This document shows positions 51,181 to 60,567 of a DNA stretch of 64,000 bases, in pieces. The notes under the pieces are model-generated. The model searched no databases. It was not told the origin of the DNA and saw nothing but the letters and a program-made list of their open reading frames with translations. Both the position numbers and the translations under genes were made by a program. Location of the stretch: the NCBI RefSeq assembly GCF_029854195.1, contig NZ_CP122960.1, positions 1,804,001 through 1,868,000 of the forward strand, written 5' to 3'. The stretch comes from Amylibacter sp. IMCC11727. GTDB taxonomy: Bacteria > Pseudomonadota > Alphaproteobacteria > Rhodobacterales > Rhodobacteraceae. Position 1 is the stretch's first letter. Every line of letters begins with the position of its first letter.

Positions 51181-52596
51181 ATGGGCGATATCCTCGTTGT
51201 AGATGATGAAAAAGACATCTGTGAACTGGTGTCAGATATTTTGGTGGACGAAGGCTACACCACACGCAAGGCGGCAAATTCAGACGAAGCCTTTGGTGAA
51301 ATTAACAAAGACGCGCCAGACCTGATTATTCTGGATATCTGGCTCAAAGAGAGCAAACTCGACGGCATTGATATTCTCAAAACCGTGCGGCGTGACAATC
51401 CAGATATCCCTGTGGTTATCATCTCGGGCCACGGCAACATTGAAATCGCAGTGGCAGCCGTAAAACAGGGTGCTTACGACTTTATCGAAAAACCGTTCAA
51501 TATTGACCAGCTGATGGTGGTGATTGCACGGGCTATGGAAACATCCCGTTTGCGCCGCGAAAACGCACAGCTCAAGGTGCGCGATGTAACCTCATCTGTC
51601 ATGGTTGGCAACTCTGCTGCGTTCCGCAATCTGCAAAGCCAGCTTGATAAAGTGACCAAAACCAACGGGCGCGTCATGCTCACAGGTCCGTCTGGCTGCG
51701 GCAAAGAAGTGGCAGCCCGCTACATCCATTCCAAATCCGACCGTGCCAAAGCGCCGTTTGTTTCTGTGAACTCTGCCAGCATCGAACCCGACCGTATGGA
51801 AGAGGTTCTGTTTGGCCGTGAAGGGGGCGAGCGCGGATTTGAGCCGGGGCTTTTGGAACAAGCCCACGGCGGCATTGTGTTCTTTGACGAAGTGGCCGAT
51901 ATGCCCATTGGCACGCAATCCAAAATCCTGCGTGTGCTGGTGGAACAATCCTTCACCCGCGTCGGCGGCGCAGACAAAGTGCGCGTCGATATCCGCGTTC
52001 TGTCTGCTACGAACCGCGATCTGGTGCAGGAAATCGCTGCAGGTAATTTCCGCGAAGAACTTTACCATCGTCTGAATGTTGTGCCGATCACCGTGCCCTC
52101 GCTCGAAGCACGCCGAGAAGACATCGCCATGCTGGCCGAACATTTCATGGAAGAGCTGAACAGCGCCCAAGGCTTGCCCGTGCGCCCACTGGCAGAAGAA
52201 ACCGAAGCCTTGCTGCAAACCATGTCTTGGCCTGGCAACGTTCGCCAATTGCGCAATGTGATCGAACGTGTCCTGATCCTTGGCCCTGAAAAAGGTGAAA
52301 TTGAACCGAGCGAGATTCCAGGCAATGAATCCTCAGGCGGCGGGGACAGTGCTGGCCTGTCCAACAGCTACGCCACGCTTCCATTGCGCGAAGCCCGCGA
52401 AATGTTCGAACGGGAATACCTGATGGCGCAAATCAATCGGTTTGGTGGGAATATTTCTCGCACGGCCAACTTTGTTGGGATGGAGCGCAGCGCCCTTCAC
52501 CGCAAGCTAAAAACGCTCAATGTGGTGACCACCAACAAGGCAGGCACGCGCATTGCAGAAATTGATGATAACGGCGAACGGGACGAAGACGCTTGA
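51181..52596 (+). CDS. ntrX: NtrX response regulator (no GAFTGA motif)
   Basis: Response regulator partner of NtrY. The receiver shows ILVVDDEKD and Asp52 (LIILDIWL). The AAA+ domain has Walker A GPSGCGKE and DEVAD, but the GAFTGA position reads LFGREGGERGFEPGLLEQAHGG, so contact with sigma-54 is doubtful. A Fis-type HTH (GGNISRTANFVGMERSALHRKL) ends the protein. GGAG lies upstream; a TTG at 51178 is an alternative start. 471 residues. It is adjacent to trkA and trkH, a conserved grouping in alphaproteobacteria. Confidence 0.95.
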   Translation: MGDILVVDDEKDICELVSDILVDEGYTTRKAANSDEAFGEINKDAPDLIILDIWLKESKLDGIDILKTVRRDNPDIPVVIISGHGNIEIAVAAVKQGAYDFIEKPFNIDQLMVVIARAMETSRLRRENAQLKVRDVTSSVMVGNSAAFRNLQSQLDKVTKTNGRVMLTGPSGCGKEVAARYIHSKSDRAKAPFVSVNSASIEPDRMEEVLFGREGGERGFEPGLLEQAHGGIVFFDEVADMPIGTQSKILRVLVEQSFTRVGGADKVRVDIRVLSATNRDLVQEIAAGNFREELYHRLNVVPITVPSLEARREDIAMLAEHFMEELNSAQGLPVRPLAEETEALLQTMSWPGNVRQLRNVIERVLILGPEKGEIEPSEIPGNESSGGGDSAGLSNSYATLPLREAREMFEREYLMAQINRFGGNISRTANFVGMERSALHRKLKTLNVVTTNKAGTRIAEIDDNGERDEDA

Positions 52597-52654
52597 TGCG
52601 CACCGCCCCTTTGGTGTTTAACCGCCAAACGAACTGATACGGCAGGAGCCTGAA

Positions 52655-54031
52655 ATGAAGGTTATCGTGTGTGGCGCAGGACAAGTGGGCTGGCAAATCG
52701 CCCGCCACTTGGCCGTTGAAAACAACGATGTAACCATCGTCGATAACAATCCAGGGCTCGTGAACCAAGCCACGGATGCGCTTGATGTGTCGGGTATTGC
52801 AGGTTTTGCCAGTTACCCTGATGTATTGCGGCGTGCTGGGGCGCGGGACGCGGATATGATTATCGCCGCCACCCATTCGGACGAAGTGAACATGGTCACC
52901 TGTCAGGTGGCGCACTCGGTTTTCTCTGTTCCGCGCAAAGTGGCCCGTTTGCGCGCGCAATCCTACCTCGATGTGATCTACACCGATCTATATCAACGGG
53001 ATCACTTACCCATCGACGTTGTGATTTCCCCCGAAAAAGAAGTGGCCGCCGCAGCGCTGCGCCAATTGGCAGCCCCCTCGACCTTTGACAACGAACCTTT
53101 TTTGCAAGGGGATGTCGAAATGCTCGGCATCACGCTCGAAGAGGACTGCGCCGTCATCAACACGCCACTGCGCCAATTGTCCGAACTGTTTTCCACACTT
53201 CGCGCCGTTGTGTGCGGCGTGCGGCGGGGCGAATCCTTATTCACCGCAAATGCGGACGACCAGCTGTTTCCGGGCGATCAGGTCTATGTGTTCACGCACA
53301 AAGATGACGTGCGCCGCGCATTGGAAATTTTCGGCAAAAACACCAAAAAACGCGAACGTGTGATCATCATTGGCGGCGGCAACGTGGGGTTGTCCGTGGC
53401 CAGCCAGTTGGAGCAGGGCTCGGATCGGATCCGCGCCAAAGTGATCGAAAGATCCCGTGAATGCGCGGAAAAAGCCGCCGAAGCTCTTGAACGAACCATC
53501 GTTTTGCATGGCGACGGGCTCGACAAAGACCTCTTGGAAGAAGCCAATCTTGATAAGGCCGATGCGCTTTTGGCCGTAACCGATGACGACAAAACCAATT
53601 TGTTAACGGCCACGCGGGCCAAGGCTGCGGGCTGTCCGCAGGTTGTTGCTCTGGTCAATGATCACGGCCTTGCGCCCTTGATGCAGCCATTGAACATCGA
53701 TGCTTTCATTCACCCGCGCGCCACCACGGTATCGTCCATTCTGCGCCACATCCGCCATGGCCGCGTGCGGCAAGTCTATTCTATTGGCGATGCCGAGGCC
53801 GAAGTCATCGAAGCACAAGTGATGTCTACTTCGCCAATTTCGGGCCAACCCATCCGCGATATTGCCATTCCCGAAGGCGCCATTGTTGCAGCCGTTCAAA
53901 AAGGCGACCAAGTTATACGCCCCACAGGGGACACCCGTATTGACGAAGGCGATGTTGTCGTCATCTTCTCACTGGCTCGCAACATCGAAGAGGTCGAACG
54001 CTTGCTCCAAGTGCAGATCGACTTTTTCTAG
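52655..54031 (+). CDS. trkA: Trk system potassium uptake protein TrkA
   Basis: NAD(H)-binding cytoplasmic regulator of the TrkH potassium channel. The 458-residue protein has two RCK repeats: VIVCGAGQVGWQIARHL at the N-terminus and VIIIGGGNVGLSVASQLEQG near residue 235, each followed by a TrkA-C domain (the last ends RNIEEVERLLQVQIDFF). CAGGAG precedes the ATG. It is 17 nt from trkH and follows ntrX. Confidence 0.96.
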   Translation: MKVIVCGAGQVGWQIARHLAVENNDVTIVDNNPGLVNQATDALDVSGIAGFASYPDVLRRAGARDADMIIAATHSDEVNMVTCQVAHSVFSVPRKVARLRAQSYLDVIYTDLYQRDHLPIDVVISPEKEVAAAALRQLAAPSTFDNEPFLQGDVEMLGITLEEDCAVINTPLRQLSELFSTLRAVVCGVRRGESLFTANADDQLFPGDQVYVFTHKDDVRRALEIFGKNTKKRERVIIIGGGNVGLSVASQLEQGSDRIRAKVIERSRECAEKAAEALERTIVLHGDGLDKDLLEEANLDKADALLAVTDDDKTNLLTATRAKAAGCPQVVALVNDHGLAPLMQPLNIDAFIHPRATTVSSILRHIRHGRVRQVYSIGDAEAEVIEAQVMSTSPISGQPIRDIAIPEGAIVAAVQKGDQVIRPTGDTRIDEGDVVVIFSLARNIEEVERLLQVQIDFF

Positions 54032-54048
54032 AAAGCGGTGGCCATCTT

Positions 54049-55554
54049 ATGAACTGGCTCAAATCTCTACCCTTGTTTGTACAGCTGTTGGCGTTTTCCG
54101 TCATCATGATGTACCTGCCGATGGCCTTTGCCATTCGGCTAGAAGATTGGGACGTCGCCCGTACCTTTTTCTACTACACCACGTTTTTATTGATCCTGTT
54201 AACCTTGGTTGGCATTGCCGTATCGGGGTATGCGTCTCGAAACTCCGCACGGCACTATTTGCTCACCGCGTTCGGTGCGTTTCTGACCATCCCCGCTCTT
54301 TTGGCACTGCCATTTACCTATTTGGTCCCGTCGATCACCTATTTCCAAGCCTATTTTGAAATGCTTTCAAGCCTGACAACCACAGGCGCCACGCTGTTTG
54401 ATGATCCATCCCTTGTGCCTGCGCCTTTACATATGATGCGCGCCATTGTGGGTTGGATTGGCGGCTTTTTCATTTTGGTTGTAGCCGTTTCCATCTTTGC
54501 CCCCTTGCAAATCGGCGGCTTTGAAGTGTTCGCCGCCAGCCGCACAGGGCAAAAATCCACAACACAGATTGCCAAAGCAGACGCCAGTAAACGCTTGGGG
54601 CGCAACGCGGCGCAAATCTTTCCTGTGTACGTGTTTGTCACCGCGCTGCTGGCTTTGTGCCTGCTTATTTCAGGGGATCGAACACTGGTTGCTGTATCCC
54701 ACGCCATGTCCATCATTTCCACCAGCGGCATTTCCCCTGTGGGTGGGCTGCAAGGGGCCAGTTCTGGCTACGCTGGCGAAGCCTTGATGTTCTTTTTCCT
54801 GTTTTTCGCCGTGTCCCGCCACAGCTTCTTTTTCGGCTCTGACAGCGAAGCCTTTTCAAACCTCAAGCTCGACAAAGAAATCAACCTTGTTTTGATTTGC
54901 ATCACCGTCATCCCGGTTTTGTTGTTTATCCGTCATTGGAGCGCCGCGTTCGAAGTCTCAGCCACAGACGAGGCAACATCTGCCATCATCGCGCTGTGGG
55001 GGGCGATATTCACGGTGTTGTCTTTCCTGACCACAACAGGCTTTGAAAGTGATGCGTGGGAAGGGGCACAAAACTGGTCTGGCCTTGGCACCACGGGTAT
55101 TATCCTCATGGGGCTGTCTATCATGGGGGGCGGGATTGCCACGACAGCGGGCGGTGTGAAACTGCTGCGGGTGTACGCACTTTATAAACACGGTCAGCGT
55201 GAAATCGAACGTCTCAGCCACCCGAACTCGGTGGCCAGTTCTTCGCAACGGGTGCGCATGATCCGCCGCGAAGGGGCGCAAATCGCATGGATTTTCCTTA
55301 TGCTCTTTGTACTGTCTCTGGCCTTTGTCGCGCTCGCACTGGCGGCCACGGGCATCAGTTTTTCCGACAGCCTTTTGTTTGCCACCGCAGGGCTGTCTAA
55401 CACGGGTCCACTGGCCCACGCCGCAGGGGAGAGCTTTACAGGCTACGCCAATATTTCCGACACAGGCAAAGCGATTCTTTGCGTGGCCATGATCCTTGGG
55501 CGGCTCGAAGCCCTCGCCGTGATCGCCGTTTTAAACCCAAACTATTGGCGATAA
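54049..55554 (+). CDS. trkH: Trk system potassium uptake protein TrkH
   Basis: Potassium-translocating membrane subunit. The 501-residue protein contains about ten hydrophobic helices and four selectivity-filter-type segments, such as SLTTTGATLFDD, STSGISPVGGL, LTTTGFESDAWEG and TAGLSNTGPLAHAAGE, with KSTTQIAKADASKRLG between them. It forms the Trk system with TrkA just upstream. Confidence 0.95.
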   Translation: MNWLKSLPLFVQLLAFSVIMMYLPMAFAIRLEDWDVARTFFYYTTFLLILLTLVGIAVSGYASRNSARHYLLTAFGAFLTIPALLALPFTYLVPSITYFQAYFEMLSSLTTTGATLFDDPSLVPAPLHMMRAIVGWIGGFFILVVAVSIFAPLQIGGFEVFAASRTGQKSTTQIAKADASKRLGRNAAQIFPVYVFVTALLALCLLISGDRTLVAVSHAMSIISTSGISPVGGLQGASSGYAGEALMFFFLFFAVSRHSFFFGSDSEAFSNLKLDKEINLVLICITVIPVLLFIRHWSAAFEVSATDEATSAIIALWGAIFTVLSFLTTTGFESDAWEGAQNWSGLGTTGIILMGLSIMGGGIATTAGGVKLLRVYALYKHGQREIERLSHPNSVASSSQRVRMIRREGAQIAWIFLMLFVLSLAFVALALAATGISFSDSLLFATAGLSNTGPLAHAAGESFTGYANISDTGKAILCVAMILGRLEALAVIAVLNPNYWR

Positions 55555-55712
55555 TTGACCAAAATACCGCCCAGATTCGCTTTTGCACTGGCCAAACTAA
55601 AAATTAGCCTCATACTCTGATCATCCAAAACTGCGCTGCGCGGCTTTTGGGCGACTAACAACAACAATATCCCGCTCAATCAATGCGGGGCATAAAACTG
55701 AAAGCTGACGAG

Positions 55713-55949
55713 ATGGCTGGCGACAAACAAAACCTGCAAGACGCATTCCTTAACAATGTGCGAAAATCCAAAATTTCTGTAACAATCTTTTTGATCAACG
55801 GGGTCAAGCTGCAAGGCATGATCACGTGGTTTGATAATTTCTGCGTTTTGCTTCGCCGCGATGGCCAAAGCCAGCTGGTGTATAAACACGCGATTTCCAC
55901 CATCATGCCAGCCCAAGCGGTTCAGCTTTATGATGGCGAGGAAAGCTAA
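55713..55949 (+). CDS. hfq: RNA chaperone Hfq
   Basis: Hexameric Sm-like RNA chaperone that helps small RNAs pair with mRNAs. The 78-residue protein has the Sm1 motif (NLQDAFLNNVRKSKISVTIFLINGVKLQGMITWFDNFCVLLR, in segments) and Sm2 (SQLVYKHAISTIMP). The start at 55713 (MAGDKQNLQ) matches the family; the frame extends back 10 codons. The upstream 158-nt gap after trkH is AT-rich with no clear terminator. It precedes hflX, the classical hfq-hflX pair. Confidence 0.97.
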   Translation: MAGDKQNLQDAFLNNVRKSKISVTIFLINGVKLQGMITWFDNFCVLLRRDGQSQLVYKHAISTIMPAQAVQLYDGEES

Positions 55950-56010
55950 ACCACGCATGTTGCAAACCCCAATGCACATTTCACATTGTGATCGGGAAGG
56001 GCGCTAACAC

Positions 56011-57273
56011 GTGGAAAGAGCCTGCGTCCTCCACCCTGACATTCCCAACAAAGACACGCGGCGTGCGCCCAAACATGCGCTCGCCGAAGCCGTGTCTTTG
56101 GCCAATGCTCTGAACCTTGATATCGGTTTTTCAGAGGTGGTGAACCTGCGCAATCCCCATGTGGGTCTGCTGTTCAGCAAAGGTAAACTGGCTGAAATTG
56201 GCGAAAAGCTCCACGATCACGACATCGGACTTGTCATCATCGACGGTCCTGTCACCCCGATCCAGCAACGAAACCTTGAACGCCACTGGAAGGTCAAAGT
56301 TCTTGACCGTACGGGCTTGATCCTCGAAATCTTCTCTGATCGCGCTGCCACGCGCGAAGGTGTGCTGCAAGTGGACCTAGCGGCTCTCAGCTATTCCAAA
56401 ACCCGCCTTGTACGGGCCTGGACCCACCTGGAACGCCAAAGAGGCGGCCTTGGGTTTGTTGGCGGCGCGGGTGAAACCCAGATCGAAGCTGACCGCCGCG
56501 CCATTGATGACGCCATCGTGCGGTTGAAAAAACAATTGGCCAAAGTGGTTAAAACCCGTGAATTGCACCGCGCCGCACGGGCCAAAGTACCGTATCCAAT
56601 TGTTGCACTCGTTGGGTATACCAACGCGGGCAAATCCACCCTGTTTAACACGTTAACGGGTGCGGATGTGATGGCCAAAGACATGCTCTTTGCCACGCTG
56701 GACCCCACCATGCGCGAACTGGAATTGCCCGAAGGCCAGAAAATCATCTTATCCGACACAGTTGGTTTTATTTCTGAACTGCCAACCCAACTGGTCGCCG
56801 CCTTCCGTGCCACTTTGGAAGAAGTGCTTGATGCAGACCTAATCCTACACGTCCGCGATATCGCACATCCTGAAACACAGGCCCAAGCGGATGATGTGAC
56901 TGATATCCTCAATGATCTTGGCATTTCCCAAAAGGCAGAGGAAACCATGATCGAAGTTTGGAACAAATCCGATCTGCTCGACGAAAACGCCCTTGAAACC
57001 GCGCTCAACACTTCAGAGCGCACCGAGAACATTCACACGATTTCAGCCATTACAGGGCAGGGGCTCGACACGCTGTTAACACTGATCGAAACCGCCATCG
57101 AAGACCCGATGACCACCGAAACCATTCGGCTGGCCTATTCCGAAGGGGCCCGTCGCGCATGGCTGTTCGAACAGAATGTGATCGATTCCGAAGGTTTATG
57201 GGACCAAGGCTATGAAATCACGGTCACGTGGACCGCAAAACAAGCCGCCCAATTCGAAAAATACGGCAGTTAA
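56011..57273 (+). CDS. hflX: GTPase HflX
   Basis: Ribosome-binding GTPase that splits stalled ribosomes under stress. The 420-residue protein starts at a GTG at 56011. An N-terminal domain (about 1-190) contains VVNLRNPHVGLLFSKGKLAEI and GERGGLGFVGG-type residues with QIEADRRAIDD; the G domain has VGYTNAGKSTLFN, DTVGFISELP and NKSD. It follows hfq by 61 nt. Confidence 0.95.
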   Translation: MERACVLHPDIPNKDTRRAPKHALAEAVSLANALNLDIGFSEVVNLRNPHVGLLFSKGKLAEIGEKLHDHDIGLVIIDGPVTPIQQRNLERHWKVKVLDRTGLILEIFSDRAATREGVLQVDLAALSYSKTRLVRAWTHLERQRGGLGFVGGAGETQIEADRRAIDDAIVRLKKQLAKVVKTRELHRAARAKVPYPIVALVGYTNAGKSTLFNTLTGADVMAKDMLFATLDPTMRELELPEGQKIILSDTVGFISELPTQLVAAFRATLEEVLDADLILHVRDIAHPETQAQADDVTDILNDLGISQKAEETMIEVWNKSDLLDENALETALNTSERTENIHTISAITGQGLDTLLTLIETAIEDPMTTETIRLAYSEGARRAWLFEQNVIDSEGLWDQGYEITVTWTAKQAAQFEKYGS

Positions 57274-57448
57274 ACCACCACCCCCACGGCTTCTTCTGGC
57301 CCAAAATATCCAATTCCAACGCCGCCTCACGCAGTGTACGCCCAATTCAGTCGTCTCACATCTGCGACATTTCCCAATGGCGACACCCCGCACAGACTTC
57401 CCCCGCCCAACAATCCTGCTACATTCGCGCTAACTCCAAGGATTGCAC
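57274..57448. promoter_or_regulatory. Control region upstream of coxD
   Basis: A 175-nt gap containing an imperfect copy (14/18) of the inverted repeat found before coxG, and further downstream a possible -10 (TACATT, 57420) with a weak -35. AAGG precedes the coxD ATG. Confidence 0.5.
57352..57369. promoter_or_regulatory. Candidate cox operator, copy 1 (before coxD)
   Basis: CGTCTCACATCTGCGACA matches 14 of 18 positions of the perfect repeat before coxG and keeps the outer GTCTCA / GACA bases. It lies about 80 nt upstream of the coxD ATG. Confidence 0.55.
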
Positions 57449-58351
57449 ATGACAAAACTGCCCACATCCATCGACGCCACGCAAACCCTACTGTCTGATG
57501 AAAATTACATCTGCGACCGATCTCTCGCCACGTTGGTCTATCTCTCCCTTACGCTCAAACGCCCCATCTTTTTGGAAGGCGAAGCGGGGGTGGGCAAAAC
57601 CGAACTCGCCAAAACCCTAGCCACGGCCCTTGGCCGCGACCTTATCCGCCTACAGTGTTACGAAGGGCTCGACGCCAGCTCCGCTGTGTACGAATGGAAC
57701 TTCGCCGCTCAAATGATCGCCCTTCGCGCAGCAGGGGACGGCAAAACATCCGAAGACACGCTGTTCACTGACAAATACCTCATCAAGCGCCCTCTTTTGC
57801 AAGCCATGGAACCCAACCCCAAAGGCCCGCCAATTCTGTTGATCGACGAAATCGACCGCACAGATGAACCATTCGAGGCATTCCTGCTGGAAGCGCTCTC
57901 AGACTATCAAGTCACCATCCCCGAACTTGGTACGTTCAAGGCCCCTGAACCCCCAATCGTCATCCTCACGTCTAACCGCACCCGCGAAGTCCACGATGCC
58001 CTCAAACGCCGCTGCCTTTATCACTGGGTCGATTACCCCGGCTTTGAACGCGAAGTTGAAATCCTGCGCGCCCGTGCGCCCGAAGCAACGGAAATCCTCT
58101 CGCGTGAAGTGGTGGGTTTCATCCAACACCTGCGCGACGAAGACCTGTTCAAAAATCCAGGGGTTGCCGAAACCATCGACTGGGCCAAATGCCTTGTCGC
58201 CCTTGATGCCGTGGCCCTGTCCCCAGAGGTCATCGCTGACACGCTTGGTGCGGTTCTGAAATACCAAGACGACATCGCCAAAATCGCCGGCTCCGAGGCC
58301 ACACGCATCCTCGATCACGCCCGCGCAAACATCGCCAATTCTGGCCTGTAA
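57449..58351 (+). CDS. coxD: MoxR-family AAA ATPase CoxD
   Basis: AAA+ ATPase of the MoxR family that assists maturation of the CO dehydrogenase metal cluster (established for CoxD in Afipia carboxidovorans). The 300-residue protein has Walker A GEAGVGKTEL, Walker B LLIDEIDRTDE and sensor 1 VILTSNRTREVHDALKRR. The ATG at 57449 is preferred over an in-frame TTG at 57443. It precedes the VWA protein coxE by 3 nt, the usual MoxR-VWA pairing. Confidence 0.9.
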   Translation: MTKLPTSIDATQTLLSDENYICDRSLATLVYLSLTLKRPIFLEGEAGVGKTELAKTLATALGRDLIRLQCYEGLDASSAVYEWNFAAQMIALRAAGDGKTSEDTLFTDKYLIKRPLLQAMEPNPKGPPILLIDEIDRTDEPFEAFLLEALSDYQVTIPELGTFKAPEPPIVILTSNRTREVHDALKRRCLYHWVDYPGFEREVEILRARAPEATEILSREVVGFIQHLRDEDLFKNPGVAETIDWAKCLVALDAVALSPEVIADTLGAVLKYQDDIAKIAGSEATRILDHARANIANSGL

Positions 58352-58354
58352 TCC

Positions 58355-59596
58355 ATGACGGCTCCGGTCAAAGACCTTCCTGTCAACGGCAAGCTTGTTG
58401 CTAATATCGTTTATTTTGTGCGCACCCTGCGCCGCGCTGGGGTTCCCGTTGGAACGGCCCAAACCCTCCAAGCCATTCGCGCTGTTCAGGCGGCGGGCTT
58501 TACCCAACGGCGCGACTTTTTCTTCACCTTGCGCGCAACGCTCATCACCCGCGCTGAACACCTTGATGTGTTTGAACGTATCTTTTCTATGTTCTGGCGC
58601 GATCCTGAGTTTCTCGAAGTCATGGTGCAAACCATGCTCCCCATGATCCAAACTCAAGCTGGGGATAAGGATAAGAAAACCGCTGAACAACGAGCGGCTG
58701 AGGCGATGATGGATGGCGCACCGCCACCGCCCCAACCGGATGTCGAAGATGCCCGCGAAGAAATCGAAGTGGATGCAGAGTTTTCCTTTTCTGCAGATGA
58801 AAAACTCGGCTCCATGGATTTTGAACAAATGTCCAATGCCGAACTTGCGATGGCCAAAGCCGCAATCGCCAGCATGACCCTGCCAATTAAACCGATTCAA
58901 TCGCGCCGCCTTGCGCCCGCTTTGACGGGCAACCGCATTGACGCCCGCGCCACCCTGCGTGCTGCCATGCGTACAGGGGGGGAGGTCATCGACCTGCCCA
59001 AACGCAACCCGAAACAACGCAATCCTGATCTGGTCGCGCTCTGTGACATCTCGGGCTCCATGTCCACCTATTCGCGTCTGTTCATGCACTTCCTGCATTC
59101 TGTTTCTGTGACCAAAGGGCAGGGCTGGGCCAAGGTTCACGCCTTCACCTTTGGCACGCGCCTCACCAATATCACGCGCAGCCTGTCCGAACGGGACCCT
59201 GACGCGGCGCTGAAGGCTGTTGGTCAACAATCCCAAGATTGGGACGGTGGCACGCGGATCGGCGCGAGCCTTGAACAATTCAACAAACATTGGTCCCGCC
59301 GCGTTCTATCACGTGGCGCGGTGGTTCTGCTCGTCACCGATGGCCTAGAGCGCCAAAACCCCGAAGACCTAGAACGCGAGGCCCGCCGCCTGCGCCTATC
59401 AGCCCGTCAAGTCATTTGGCTTAATCCCCTTATGCGTTGGGACGGATTCACACCGCAAGCTGCAGGCATCCGCGCCCTGTTGCCCCATGTGGATAGCTTT
59501 CATTCCTGCCATTCACTCAATTCTTTTCGCGATCTGACCGATGCACTTTCCACTGGCGGAAGCGGTGAAAAACAACGACTAATGAGCCTGTTATGA
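58355..59596 (+). CDS. coxE: VWA-domain protein CoxE
   Basis: A 413-residue VWA (von Willebrand A) domain protein that acts with CoxD in maturation of CO dehydrogenase-type enzymes. The N-terminus (GKLVANIVYFVRTLRRAGVPVGTAQTL) and the metal ion-dependent adhesion motif DISGSMSTYSRLF near residue 230 are typical of the CoxE group, with an acidic Glu-rich segment (about 125-150) between. The stop overlaps the xdhC gene (ATGA). Confidence 0.9.
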   Translation: MTAPVKDLPVNGKLVANIVYFVRTLRRAGVPVGTAQTLQAIRAVQAAGFTQRRDFFFTLRATLITRAEHLDVFERIFSMFWRDPEFLEVMVQTMLPMIQTQAGDKDKKTAEQRAAEAMMDGAPPPPQPDVEDAREEIEVDAEFSFSADEKLGSMDFEQMSNAELAMAKAAIASMTLPIKPIQSRRLAPALTGNRIDARATLRAAMRTGGEVIDLPKRNPKQRNPDLVALCDISGSMSTYSRLFMHFLHSVSVTKGQGWAKVHAFTFGTRLTNITRSLSERDPDAALKAVGQQSQDWDGGTRIGASLEQFNKHWSRRVLSRGAVVLLVTDGLERQNPEDLEREARRLRLSARQVIWLNPLMRWDGFTPQAAGIRALLPHVDSFHSCHSLNSFRDLTDALSTGGSGEKQRLMSLL

Positions 59597-60567
59597 CTGA
59601 TACAAACCTTGATAACATGCCCGCCGTGGCGCTCGATTACATCGCAAACGGCCACCGTGCGGCCATTGCCACGGTGATCGAAACATGGGGCAGCGCCCCA
59701 CGCCCCGTTGGCGCACAACTGGCCATCCGCGATGATGGTGCATTCCAAGGCTCCGTGTCAGGGGGCTGCGTCGAAGGCGCAGTTGTTGCCGAAGCACTCG
59801 AAGTCTTGGAAACAGGAGAGCCGCGCATCCTCGAATACGGTGTGTCTGACGAAAACGTTTTCGCTGTTGGTCTTGCCTGTGGGGGCGAAATCAAAATCCT
59901 TGTGGAACCCATCGGCATCGGGCAGGGGGTGTCTGTTGAAATTTTAAAGTCACTGGATGACGCTCGTACAAACCGAACGCCAATTGGCGTGTCCATCCAC
60001 CTGCAAACATGGGACCGCCGCTTAGTCGGCCCAAACGATGCGCCCCTTCGCTTTACCAAAGATAAATCAGGGGTGGACGATAGCAGTTTCACGCTGATCC
60101 AAAACCCGCCCCTGCGCCTAATCGTTGTTGGCGCGGTCCACATTGCCCAAGCTCTGCTGCCCATGGCCCACATCGCTGGCTACGCGCCTTTTCTGATCGA
60201 CCCGCGCGACAGCTTTGGTTCTCAAACACGGTTCCCGAACGAAACCATCCTCAACGAATGGCCCGATGTTGCGGTTGAAAGCCTTGGTCTTGATGCACGA
60301 ACCGCACTTGTAACCCTCACACATGATCCAAAACTCGACACGCCTGCATTGGCCGCCGCGCTTAACTCTGATGCGTTTTATATCGGCGCACTTGGCTCTT
60401 CGCGCACCCACGCCAAACGCCGCGCACAGTTGATTGATCTGGGTTTTACAGACAGTCAAATCGACCGCATCCACGGCCCCGTGGGCAGCAATATCGGCGC
60501 AGCAACCCCATCAGAAATCGCCATTTCCATCATGGCGCAAATCACCGAAGTTTTACGCACGCCATGA
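59593..60567 (+). CDS. coxF: XdhC/CoxF-family molybdenum-enzyme maturation protein
   Basis: XdhC-type maturation factor that binds molybdenum cofactor and helps insert its sulfido ligand into xanthine dehydrogenase or CO dehydrogenase. GSAPRPVGAQLAIRDDG and GSVSGGCVEGAVVAEA (N-terminal XdhC/CoxI part) and the Rossmann-like VGAVHIAQALLPMA plus GALGSSRTHAKRRAQLI (C-terminal part) are the signatures. 324 residues. It is coupled by ATGA overlaps to coxE and to the MoeA-MobA fusion. Confidence 0.9.
   Translation: MTDTNLDNMPAVALDYIANGHRAAIATVIETWGSAPRPVGAQLAIRDDGAFQGSVSGGCVEGAVVAEALEVLETGEPRILEYGVSDENVFAVGLACGGEIKILVEPIGIGQGVSVEILKSLDDARTNRTPIGVSIHLQTWDRRLVGPNDAPLRFTKDKSGVDDSSFTLIQNPPLRLIVVGAVHIAQALLPMAHIAGYAPFLIDPRDSFGSQTRFPNETILNEWPDVAVESLGLDARTALVTLTHDPKLDTPALAAALNSDAFYIGALGSSRTHAKRRAQLIDLGFTDSQIDRIHGPVGSNIGAATPSEIAISIMAQITEVLRTP

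Noticed and set aside
57899..59290. Minus-strand open frame of 463 codons opposite coxD and coxE
   Set aside because: It lies fully antisense to two well-supported genes, has no family resemblance, and its length reflects GC bias at third positions of the sense genes.
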